DNA of 64,000 bases. Source: Rusavskia elegans (lineage: Eukaryota > Ascomycota > Lecanoromycetes > Teloschistales > Teloschistaceae). The stretch is from positions 124,001-188,000 of the forward strand of contig SAUG01000100.1 of NCBI GenBank assembly GCA_011316305.1. The letters are read 5' to 3'. The notes beneath the pieces are model-generated. The model ran no database searches and was not told where the DNA came from. It saw only the letters and a list, made by a program, of their open reading frames with translations. Positions 11,632 through 21,356 of this stretch are shown here, in pieces. Positions within the stretch are counted from its first letter, which is position 1, and each line of letters opens with the position of its first letter. Both the position numbers and the translations under genes were made by a program.

Positions 11632-13368
11632 GGCTTGGCGGCTGCCTACGAAATGCATTCGACATACGGCCGATTGCCAAAACACTTGCTAAGCGAACAT
11701 ATTCGGTGAAACATGGGCTACGGATTGGTGCAATAACCGAGGATTGATAAGCTTTCGTTTCAAAGCTAGAGTTCACCGACAAATGGGGGCCGAACAGATA
11801 AAAGCCATTTTGGAATTAATCAAATGCACCTTCAGGAGGACGCCTTGTGAACCTTGTCGGGTGGCTGTCAACACACCACTCGGCTTGTGAGAAGGCGTAT
11901 CCCAATCAACCAGTTGCAGTCCTTTAGATCATCTACGTATCGACGCTCTCCTGCGCCATCCCGGGTAATGGGTTCAATATACGGTGAAGCATGTATGTCC
12001 GCCTGAATAACATTGATGCTAGCACGAAGCCTTGTGTACCACACCTCGAAGGTCCACGTCATTCAAAGGCTGAGCTGTTTGTCACAACTCGGTCAATTCG
12101 AACAAGCTTGACGATGTTTCGTAACCCCTGGTGGTGGGATTGTCCCACGTGGAGTCATAACTTTGTTATCGCCCTAGAACATGGATCTCACGAGCGTAGT
12201 AATGTGAGAGGTACTACGACGCGTTTGATAGGAAGCAAGTACGGTGCTTGGATGACGAGCCGGCATCGAACGACAATAAGTGACGTTACAGCCAGTAGGA
12301 ACATTCAACTCGAGAGCAGTCGGACCAACTCAGCTCCGAGCCCCACCGCTTGTTCGTGTCCTTGTCCTTCTTCATCGTACGGAGTACATGCGCCGAAGAG
12401 TCACACATCCAGCCAAGGACCCCAGGATCTATCATCATGGAGGTGTCGGCTTTCGAGATTGAACTTGACCGCTCTTTCCACGCATGTTCCTCTGCATGTC
12501 GCGCCGCTGCAAGGACTCGGTGGGTGTGCGCAAGATAGCACCCGCATGATCAATCGACAAAGATAGGGATAATTAGCAGGATTTAGAAAGACTGCTAATG
12601 AATTCGCCTTGGGCGATATTAGTATCTCTTGCTGCGCCCTCCGCCATCTCCACCATTCTCGGATGTCACACGGAGGATCCTGATTCGCCCCGGCTGACCC
12701 ATGCAGCCCTACCTATAATTACTGTTAAGACGGCTACTTTAAGATATCACTCGGTACCTAGGTACCTTAGCTTTTCCGCTCGTAGACACAACCCCGATGC
12801 TCGTCACTACCCGGCAGGGCTGCACTACGATTCCCCAGCACTCATTGGCTGCAGTAGGGCGAACATGGCGTATGGCGTATGGCCATGAGGAACAACTTGC
12901 CCAATATGCCCCCAACGAAGCGCTTCACGCTGTAGCATAGTAGCGTCGTAGCAGATACTCCCAAATTTGGCAACCTGTCCGGCCGGTTCCTCGGTCTCCC
13001 TGCACCTTCACCTGCAGCAGACGTTTATGGCGAGGAACGCTTCTGCAGCCTTGACCCCACGAGACGGAACTGCGGGTGGATTAATAAGTCAAAAACACGG
13101 CTGCACCAAGACCATGTGTCGACAGGGATATGCTTTAGATCGTTCCAGCTGCTCCTGATGATCGACAGCGTAAATACGGGACCACATGCCTTGCCTTCAT
13201 TTAATACTTATTCACTTGCCCGACCTTCCCGGAATCCTTTCAGCTCGTCCTGACAACAATCTTGCCCATCATTGTATTGTGATCTCGTCTTTGAACCCAT
13301 AGACAGTCGTCTTCCCAAACCACGCATTGTCACATCCAACGTACTTGGATCCAACAGCAACACCCACC

Positions 13369-14236
13369 ATGCAGCGCCCGAATGAGTATGCTTACTCCTT
13401 CGCTAGCTCAACACCCCCCAAGATTGGTGTGGCCCACAATACAAGCAGTGCCTTCAGTGCAAGCGCCAACCCGAACGAGGATTGGACAAAGATATCAGAC
13501 CTTGCTGAGAGACGTCGCATCCAGAATCGGATTGCTCAGCGGAATTATCGTATGTCTTTCCTTTTTCAGTCGCTCTTTGCACACTTGAAAAAGCTGGGAA
13601 GCCGCGCAAGTAATTGACAAGGGAACAGGGAAAAAGATAAAGAGAAGACTCGAAGACCTCGAGCGAAGAGCTTCCTCACCTGAGGAATCGCCAGAGCACA
13701 TCCACATGGAACTAGCACCCTCACACCGCGCCGCCCAGCGCAGCGAAAGCCAGGTCAAGCGACCAAGGTCCAAGAACAGCAAAGGCACTGGATCAGGCAG
13801 GCAACCATCGTCGAGGCACACCGCTACGCAGCATCCGCATGAGGTGGAGGATTATTCGACGCTCTTCCCTCTCCAGCAGCCCATGAGAGATCTCTCGACT
13901 TCACCCCCACCGCAGCTGAGCTGGTCGTACCCACATCCGGAACCGATGAGATCTGCACCATATGCGCAGAGCTCTGCCTTCCAGAATCAGCCAGTCTCCT
14001 TCCCAGAATACCAGGGGCAGTCGTATTACCTACCTCCGCTGCCAACGACCCTACCCAGCATGCCCTCGTACGATCTAGAGCCAATAAAACCAGATGCCCT
14101 GTATGGAGATGACGGCACGCTCAATCATATCAATCATCACATGCCATACACGTCATATGGAGGCCTAGAGATACCACACACGCAGTCGTACCAGGACTCC
14201 AATGTTCATGTAAATGATTATTTTTTTTATCCATAA
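13369..14236 (+). CDS. bZIP transcription factor, small AP-1/YAP-like, 2 exons
   Basis: A DNA-binding regulator, expected to be nuclear. Exons 13,369-13,549 and 13,629-14,236, with intron 13,550-13,628 (GTATGT..CAG), give 262 aa. The start ATG lies in a good eukaryotic context (CACCATGC). The basic region spans the intron: DLAERRRIQNRIAQRNYR then KKIKRRLEDLERRA (about residues 44-75). It carries the N-x2-A-Q-x2-Y-R signature typical of fungal Pap1/YAP-type proteins. Only LEDLERRA follows before a Ser/Pro/Glu run, so a full leucine zipper is not visible. The remaining 185 residues are low-complexity, rich in Pro, Ser, Tyr and Gln, ending NDYFFYP. Such short-zipper proteins are a recurrent ascomycete group; targets cannot be inferred. 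Confidence 0.85.
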
Positions 14237-15201
14237 ATCTCCAGTCATGTCGAAGTTGAGATTCATCGCGTTCCCTTTCGGAGACGGCCGTGACCGGTCT
14301 TCGGTTCTTTATTTTAAATTTCTTCGTATTTCCGAGTCTCCGTATTTCGACAGCTAGCTGCCGCGTCGACGTTGAAGTCGAAGTTGAAATTTGTACTTCT
14401 CTGGCGGATTACTGACAGGCGAGGTCTACCAGACACCACCTCTATCACATTCACACTCGTTCGAATATTCGCGCGCTGGATCACCTACGCTCTTCCCCGG
14501 CACACCGATATCCGGTTCCAACTCGCCGCGGCTCGTTATACGATCGACCTGATGTTAGCATGTTCTTGGAACGCTAACGTGCTTTTGCTTCCGGAGAAGA
14601 AGCACTGTAAGAAGCAGACGAGGCACGAAGAATTTATGCATGGACGTCTACGTTGCGGCTGGATTCTAAGGAGAAAGAGGGAGAACATGATGCGGAGAAC
14701 GATGTTGTCAAAGACCTTATGTACTACATGATTGCTACTTGTGCAAGGTTACAGAGTGAATGACTTACGAAGACTGGGCTTACTCTCAGAACCTGGAGCG
14801 GTGCATTAAGGAGCCTATGTCTCGAGAACGTGTCCTTTTACCGAAATTGTTTCCCAAATCCATCGCGTAATTTACGGGGCCGTCTGGCATTCAAAGATGT
14901 TAGATACAGAGATTAGAAATATGAGATGACCAGCTTGATAGAGCGAACAATCGACATATAACTTGGATGTGCTCATCCGTTCTATTGTTGAATGCATGAC
15001 GACGTTAGTGTCGTTCGGAGGAGACAACCGAGGGCGAGGGACGCTAAGCCTTGCCAAGCCATATAAGATAAGCAGGAGACAACTTTATCTCGAGCAGCAA
15101 CGGCTCAGCATACACTATCAAACCATGATTATCAGGCCATAACCATCTCTGCAAGAAGCGAGAGATCGTTGCTCTGCACAGATTTGGACCATCACGTATC
15201 G
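14237..15201. other. Intergenic, bZIP 3' side to NOP4 promoter
   Basis: About 1 kb of balanced composition with no supported gene. A 119-codon plus frame at 14,372-14,731 is Arg/Leu-rich and shows no domain; I regard it as chance. Confidence 0.5.
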
Positions 15202-17412
15202 ATGACTCGACTGAATCCGTTCGCACATCCAGTCGAGATTTTGTCCGACGAGAAAATGAAGCAGGAAGCCAAGGGAAGGTCCCTTTTCGTCCACGCTTTG
15301 CCGACCTCTACCACTACCGAGGAACTGGCCAGCTTCTTCTCGCAATCGTTTCCCTTGAAACATGCTACTGCAGTGTCAGATCCAACATCCAAGCTATCCA
15401 AAGGTTACGGATTCGTCACCTTCACTGATCCCAGCGATGCCCTGGAAGCTTTGACGACATTCAATGGTGCCCTTTTCAACGGGCATAAAATCAAGGTCGA
15501 GCTTGCCAAGCCACGTTCGCGAGATCCTGCTTCCGGCGCCGGTCGAGTGAACACAAAGGCATCACCGGACCCAACGAAGACTCGTCCGGGGCAACAGCAA
15601 GTCTCCGACGAACCTCCACCGCAATTGATTGTTCGAAACCTCCCTTGGACCATCAATGGACCAGAGCAACTAGCCGCGCTTTTCAGAAGCTATGGCAAGG
15701 TAAAGAGAGCTACCATGCCAAAAACAAAGCCCGGTCTATCTGCGGGCTTCGGCTTCGTGGTTCTGCAGGGCCGCAAGAACAGTGAAAAGGCTTTGACGGA
15801 AGTCAATGGCAAAGTGATTGACGGGCGGACAATTGCCGTTGACTGGGCTGTGGGAAAAGATGTTTGGGAATCTATGAATCAGAGCAAAAGCACCGCCCCC
15901 GCAGGCATAGAGTCACCGCCTACTGCTGTCGATGTTATCAAAGCTACTGGCAACGGAACCGGGGGTTTAGAGATCACCCATAGAAATTCAGTGGAACAAA
16001 GCCATACGGATGGAGAGAGTCTCAGGGATAGTGCAGATGACAACATCCTCGCTGAAGTGCCCTTAAAAGACTCGGCGAGAAGCAAAACTCTACAAGAACC
16101 CTCATCGACATTGTTTGTCAGAAATGTTCCTTTCACGGTAACAGACGAGGATTTGAGTTCTCATTTCGCGTCTTTTGGTCGTGTGCGGTACGCGAGAGTT
16201 GTCATGGATCCATCTACTTGGAGATCTAGAGGAACAGCTTTCATTGCATTCTGGGACAAAGCCGACGCCGTGGCCTGCCTTCGAGCCGCGCCTAAAACTC
16301 GTTCGATTTCCAGGCATAGCGAGAAGACGCAATCAGTTTCATCCAATCTTGCTAGCAAAAAGTCGATTTTAGAGGACAGTAGCGTTGACTCATCTGGTCG
16401 CTACACTATGGATGGGAGGATCCTCCAGCTTTCCCGTGCTGTCGACAAGGGCGAAGCTACCCGCCTCACGGCCGCCGGCCATGGTATTCGAAATGTCCGC
16501 GATCGAGATAAACGACGTCTATATCTTCTTGGTGAGGGGACTATTCCTAAACAGACACCGCTTTACGGTCAGCTTGCGCCCTCAGAAATCGCATTGAGGG
16601 AAGAAAGTGCAAGGCAACGACAAAACCTGATCAAAAACAACCCCGCTCTACAACTTAGTCTCACTCGGCTGTCGGTGCGCAATCTCCCGCGCAGCCTTAC
16701 TTCTAAGGACCTCAAAGCTCTCGCGCGAGAGGCTGCAGTCGGCTTTTCTCGAGACGTCAAGGCAGGTCTACGGCAGCCGCTCTCTAAGGAGGAGCTTGCA
16801 AGAGCGGGAGAATCAATGCGTGAAGCAGAGAGAGCCAGAAAAGCAAGGGGTAAGGGCATCGTCAAGCAGTCGAAAGTTGTTTTTGAAGGTAGGAAAGGCG
16901 AAAATGTAACGGAGAACTGTGGGGCTGGCCGCAGTAAAGGATATGCCTTCATCGAGTATACATCCCACCGATGGGCTCTTATGGGTCTTCGCTGGTTGAA
17001 CGGACATGCTGTTGGGATGCAATCAGGGGAGGCGTCGAAAATGCCAAGCTCTGACGAGAGAAAGAAACGGCTCATTGTAGAGTTTGCTATCGAGAACGCA
17101 CAGGTCGTTGGGAGACGGCAAGAGAGGGAGACTCAATCATGCAACAGACTGACATCTGCGAATACTGGCACCATATTGAACGCGAGGAAAGGTGCGCAGC
17201 GGCTGGCACTCGGTATCAGTGAGCCTACGCTCAAAAGAGTCGATCGCGCAGGAGTCAAACGAAAGAGAGCCCCAGATACTTCTTCCGATCACCTGAAAGC
17301 AAACGGGGATATGATCCACCAGCAAGACTCGGAAGCCGCAGAGAGGCTTGCGAAAAGACAAAAAGTTATTGGAAGGAAGCGCATGGCAAGGAAGGCTAGA
17401 AAATTGGGCTGA
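15202..17412 (+). CDS. NOP4: Nucleolar RNA-binding protein Nop4 (four RRMs), 60S ribosome assembly
   Basis: Nop4 is an essential nucleolar protein of early pre-60S particles. The single uninterrupted exon encodes 736 aa; the first ATG of the frame (MTRLNPF) is taken as start. There are four RRMs. RRM1 starts near residue 26 (RSLFVHALP, RNP1 KGYGFVTF). RRM2 is near 140 (LIVRNLPWTINGPEQL, RNP1 AGFGFVVL). RRM3 is near 300 (TLFVRNVPFTVTDEDL, RNP1 RGTAFIAF). RRM4 starts near 487 (RLSVRNLPRSLTSKDLKALA) and is split by a long insert before its RNP1 KGYAFIEY near 577, followed by SHRWALMGLRWLNGHAVG, the segment that marks Nop4 among RRM proteins. The C-terminus is Lys/Arg-rich (KRQKVIGRKRMARKARKLG), a plausible nuclear/nucleolar signal. 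Length and order fit the family, and there is no sign of damage. Confidence 0.95.
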   Translation: MTRLNPFAHPVEILSDEKMKQEAKGRSLFVHALPTSTTTEELASFFSQSFPLKHATAVSDPTSKLSKGYGFVTFTDPSDALEALTTFNGALFNGHKIKVELAKPRSRDPASGAGRVNTKASPDPTKTRPGQQQVSDEPPPQLIVRNLPWTINGPEQLAALFRSYGKVKRATMPKTKPGLSAGFGFVVLQGRKNSEKALTEVNGKVIDGRTIAVDWAVGKDVWESMNQSKSTAPAGIESPPTAVDVIKATGNGTGGLEITHRNSVEQSHTDGESLRDSADDNILAEVPLKDSARSKTLQEPSSTLFVRNVPFTVTDEDLSSHFASFGRVRYARVVMDPSTWRSRGTAFIAFWDKADAVACLRAAPKTRSISRHSEKTQSVSSNLASKKSILEDSSVDSSGRYTMDGRILQLSRAVDKGEATRLTAAGHGIRNVRDRDKRRLYLLGEGTIPKQTPLYGQLAPSEIALREESARQRQNLIKNNPALQLSLTRLSVRNLPRSLTSKDLKALAREAAVGFSRDVKAGLRQPLSKEELARAGESMREAERARKARGKGIVKQSKVVFEGRKGENVTENCGAGRSKGYAFIEYTSHRWALMGLRWLNGHAVGMQSGEASKMPSSDERKKRLIVEFAIENAQVVGRRQERETQSCNRLTSANTGTILNARKGAQRLALGISEPTLKRVDRAGVKRKRAPDTSSDHLKANGDMIHQQDSEAAERLAKRQKVIGRKRMARKARKLG

Positions 17413-18209
17413 CCCAACCTTATTCTGTGGCTCTCTGACGTACCACTTCTGACACTCTCCTCGAGTGCACACGCTTCGGTTAGATCAATCGAACAATGAC
17501 AGGTTGCAGTTGTGACGTATCAAATGAAATGTCTGCACATACAAGACTCGGCACGACCTGAATGATTGGGCGTGCTGGAGGCGGGAAGCTGCCTGATCTG
17601 CAATGTAATGGGCATGTGCAGCAGAATCTGATTGTAAGGTAGGGGGAGCTTCTTAAAATATACTCCATGGTCATCATTTCTTTGGAAGTGTGAGTGTCAC
17701 ATCTCACATACACGGGCCAATGCGACTTGGCCGCCGTTGTACCAGTCCCACTGTTCACATACCCCAACATAGGACCCAAGCCTTTCAAGCGCGGAGTCGT
17801 CGTCCATCGATATGTCACCTGTTGAAATTCGCCGGCGTGGTGTGATGATGAAGAAAAGATACCTTATGAGCTCTGAATCCTAAATAAGAGCCTTGCAGAC
17901 CGGGCTTGAGCAATGAACCAGATCGAGTCGACCATCGTCGCTGGAGGCGCGGCAGCATGAGACCGGCTATGAGGATAAGAACGGCCAGGCTGCTGTGGGT
18001 CTGCTCGACACGATTCAAGTCTTCTGGGACCGCAAAACCTCACATCGAGAAACTGTACGATCATCCGTCATCAGCTTCACCGCTCTTCAAAGTAAGAGTA
18101 CATTGTGACGAGTGTTCGATTCGTGAACAACGGAGAGCCTCGGAATAGGCATGTTCCCCCAGCCGCATCACCGCTGGTGCTAATTGAGTTGGTCACAGAC
18201 GGCGACATC
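17413..18209. other. Intergenic, NOP4 to small Cys-rich gene
   Basis: About 0.8 kb. Frames on both strands here lack recognisable motifs. It presumably holds the NOP4 terminator and the promoter or leader of the next gene. Confidence 0.5.
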
Positions 18210-18440
18210 ATGTGCAACTTCGAACAGATTACCTATCATTGCCGCCACCAGATATTCCGACGGTATTCCTACTGCCATTTCGCCCGCAACGACCCAGTGC
18301 ACGCCTGTTTCGGAGTCAAGGTCCTAAAGCGGGAGTGGTACCAGGATCAAGAAGACTGCGATGACTGTATTCGCCAACGAGAAAGGATTGTACAGCAACA
18401 GAGACAGCAGCAGCCCCTTCAGTCCTATCGCCCAAATTGA
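18210..18440 (+). CDS. Small Cys/His-rich fungal protein, unknown function
   Basis: A 76-codon frame starting ATG 18,210 (MCNFEQITYHC) and ending in PLQSYRPN. It has eight Cys/His positions arranged as C-x8-C-x-H, then YSYCHFARNDP, then HACFGVKVL, then a C-terminal EDCDDC pair, followed by a Gln/Arg-rich tail (RQRERIVQQQRQQQ). This pattern resembles short proteins that recur unnamed in Pezizomycotina (an M-C-x-Y/F-E-Q-x-T-Y start and FARNDPxHxCFGVKVL); that resemblance is from memory. The paired Cys and His suggest zinc binding, which is inference. It has no signal peptide or membrane segment. The frame is open upstream to about 18,105 without an ATG, so an upstream exon is possible. Confidence 0.7.
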   Translation: MCNFEQITYHCRHQIFRRYSYCHFARNDPVHACFGVKVLKREWYQDQEDCDDCIRQRERIVQQQRQQQPLQSYRPN

Positions 18441-19226
18441 TGGGGGAGCTCGACGGTTGAAAGTGGCCAAGCACGGAAATCAGGGCGTGGAAGGGCGATG
18501 TCCGACAAAAGCAGTGGAGGTGGGGGTTTGAGAGCTTGAGGACATTTGCGTCGTGGCTACGATTACAGACCGATTTTGTGTTATTGGAGAGAAGCAGTTG
18601 CTGGGCATCTGCCCATACATCTTCTGTCAGAAACTCAATGTGACACATCTAAGCGGCTCACTGCCTTTGCAATGCGAACCACGTATGAAGGCAATCTTGA
18701 CATACAATCGAGAGTCTTCGCATGAGATCCGCTTGCCGTGAATGGGTGCATCGAATCTGCAGGAAACCCGTCGAATGCTGTGACGGTCCAGACGACAGGT
18801 GACGCGGCATAAGGCTTCCCCACAGCAGTCGTTCCAGGAGCCCCAATCGTGGCCATGGCTCTGCCTTGGTGACACTCCAATCATTCAACGGCATACAGTC
18901 CAATGCAGGGAACGGGCAGAACCGGGTACACGGGTTTGCAAGGGGGCGAAGTGAGATCGGTCAAGCACGAGTGATCGTCTTTCTCATGGATCCGGGAATT
19001 CTTGCTGTGGCCCTCTCGCCTCCGGTCCGTGATGCTTTTGAAAGGGCCGCTGAAAGACACAATCCGCCCACATGAACCACAGGCTCCGATACCGGAGAAC
19101 GACACCAGCCATGTGATTGCTCGCACTTCCATGCCCTCGACGTTTAACGACTTTCCGTGTCGGAATGCTCCTGCACGCTCGGCCCACGAAATTGCTTGCA
19201 GCGTAGCCTTCGCAGGTGGAGACTGC
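18441..19226. other. Convergent intergenic region
   Basis: Lies between the 3' ends of the Cys-rich gene and the heme-binding gene. Several 60-85-codon frames overlap on both strands, none with a recognisable feature. Confidence 0.5.
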
Positions 19227-19815
19227 TCAACTCCGCAACTGTCCCACGATGTTGTAACGCTTGCTGAAGAATGTGAACCAATCGTTGAGGACCTGCTTCT
19301 CTTTGTCTGCCAAGTCCTCCCAGTCAGAGCGACAATCTTCGGCCTTGAGTGAGGACAAGGCTAATGCTCGGGAGGGATCTTTGCCGGCGAAGACTGCGTG
19401 GGGGAAGTAATTAGCTAATCGTATAGACCTAATTAGAAGGCCGATGTGGGGATAAGATAGGATAGACGGGCAGTGGTGGGTTTGCTGGAGAGGCAAAAAA
19501 ACGATTCTCGCGCATTCGTGGGTAGGGGTGGGGAAAGTGTTACTGTGATAAGCGCCTCCAGGGGCATAGGCGGTGTTGCCGGAAACGTCGAAGACAGTGC
19601 CCTTGATGGCCACATAGGTGGGATATGACGGGGTGTTGCCTGCCATTTAGTCATGCTATCAGCAGATGCTATCTGTGGATCAAGGAATCACCGTATCCAG
19701 GAGCCGTACCATCACATTTTGCTAGATGGGACAGGCTCAATGGGGTATCTTTCGGAGGATTGAGTTTGGGAGGTTCTTTGGGCGCGAAAGCCTTGGATTG
19801 ACCAGCTTCAGCCAT
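19227..19815 (-). CDS. Cytochrome b5-like heme/steroid-binding protein, DAP1/MAPR type, 3 exons
   Basis: Fungal relatives (yeast Dap1, mammalian PGRMC) bind heme and support cytochrome P450 steps such as ergosterol synthesis. Exons, minus strand: 19,815-19,710, 19,639-19,544, 19,393-19,227. Introns 19,709-19,640 (70 bases) and 19,543-19,394 (150 bases) are both GT..AG and in phase. The product is 122 aa: MAEAGQSKAFAPKEPPKLNP, DTPLSLSHLAKCDG, then the fold core YVAIKGTVFDVS, the Tyr-bearing AYAPGGAYHIFAGKDPSRAL, LSSLKAEDCRSDWEDL, and LNDWFTFFSKRYNIVGQL. The Tyr-rich GGAYHxFAGKD segment is characteristic. There is no N-terminal membrane anchor, so it should be soluble, as in many fungal homologues. 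It is the last gene before the AT-rich desert and is unmutated. Confidence 0.9.
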
Positions 19816-21348
19816 TCTTTTTTTGTTGGACTCTGAGTTGCCGTTGATGGATGGGGTGTCGTACGAATACCGAGACAGGAATTAGTACTGGAAATAGACA
19901 GTTAGTGCTCGTCGTCACAACTCAGCGCGGAAGAGCCGCATATGAGTTCGTACCTTACTAGCTGTTTCTGAACAATATATTGATGACTAATTCGAATGTT
20001 TGATTAGTTAAAAACTCGTTGTTTGCGAGAACTTTTTAAAGATATTTCTATAGCGATTAATTTAAACGAATTGGAAATTCGCTCGCTGTATTACGTAACA
20101 GAAAGTTATATATAAATTTTAAATTAAATGGAAACTAAATGTTTTAAATAATCAGACTTTGATTTGTTATTTATTTACTAGTAGTTATATCGTTACTAAC
20201 GAAATAAAATTCAATATTTATTTAATATTTGTTTAATATTTGTTTAATATCTAGTTAACAGCGAGTTTTTAATCAATTTTATTAATCGAATAGATCTGGA
20301 AACAATAGCTCTATAGAATACGTGATATTTTAATTTTATTTATCGATTTTAGTATTTTAGATATTCTATAGAAGGCGTAAAAATCGGATAAAAATTTTTA
20401 AAAGATAAATTTTTTAATTAGATTCGATTTTCGAAATATTTAGTAATTAGAATAAATAATCAAAATTTTACTAAATAAAATTTAAAAATTTACGTAATAT
20501 AATATCAATGTTTTTATTATATTTATATAAAGATTATATATTTTTATATTAAACGAAAATCGATTATTTAAATTTAATTTTTCAAAAAAAATAAAAAGTT
20601 AAAAATTGAATTTTTAATTAATTTCTAATTAGTATCGATTAAATTCCAAATTAACTATCAATTTTAATCGATTAACTATTGATTAAAAAGTTATATATAA
20701 ATATTGTAGCATTTTCAAATTAATATATTAATATAAATTAAACGATCAATATATTATAAAATCAATTAATTTATAAAAGATTAGAAAAAATAGAAAAAAT
20801 TCGAAACTCGATATATTAGCGACGCTATAGCGACTAGACGACGAATTATATTTTTAGAAAATATATAATATATTTATTATCTATTTATTATTATTATTAA
20901 ACGATATTGTTTCGATATTATATTATATTAATCGATTTTTTTTATTATATTTATTAAATTAATTTGTTAACTATATAGATTAAAAAACAATAAAAGTAAA
21001 AAATTACATTAAAGTTATTATTATAATCTTTATTAATTAAAAAATAACATTTTAGTTATATAAATATATATCGAAAGAAAAAAAAATAATAAAATTATTA
21101 GAAATCGAATCTAGATTGTTTAAAATTAACGAAACGATTTTTATAAAAATATTATTTAATATTATATACTACTATTCAAATTAATAATAAATAATTTTTT
21201 ATATATAAATTCGAATAAATAACTAATATTTATAGATATATATTATATTTATATAACTATTAATATATAGCTATTATAGATAATATTAAATTAAAATTTA
21301 AATTAATCAAGTTTAATTCGAATTTAACGGAAAAATTAAAGATTATAA
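19816..21348. other. Right border of the gene island and first AT-rich stretch
   Basis: Normal composition continues to about 19,970, then falls within a few dozen bases to strongly AT-rich. From 20,000 to 21,348 I see degenerate sequence with no open frame. Positions 20,777-20,870 contain agcgactagacg in a block that reappears inverted at about 45,890-45,985. Confidence 0.6.
20777..20870 (+). repeat. Dispersed repeat, partner inverted at 45,890-45,985
   Basis: Roughly 90 bases around cgctatagcgactagacg (20,823-20,840) align with the reverse complement of 45,890-45,985. Family unknown. Confidence 0.5.
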
Positions 21349-21356
21349 ATTATAAA

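Larger units (their letters stand above)
9935..13368. other. 3.4 kb without a confident gene
   Basis: Balanced-composition DNA between eEF1B and the bZIP gene. It holds a tandem duplication (11,281-11,631) and several open frames without recognisable domains. The longest (11,991-12,566, plus, 191 codons) is rich in Ser, Thr and Arg, has no visible domain, and looks like chance. A minus-strand frame at 10,866-10,666 reads more like protein and is listed separately. The stretch before 13,369 probably includes a long bZIP leader. Confidence 0.4.

Noticed and set aside
11991..12566. 191-codon frame as a gene
   Set aside because: No domain, irregular composition rich in Ser, Thr and Arg, overlapping frames on the same strand of similar length, no clear start context.
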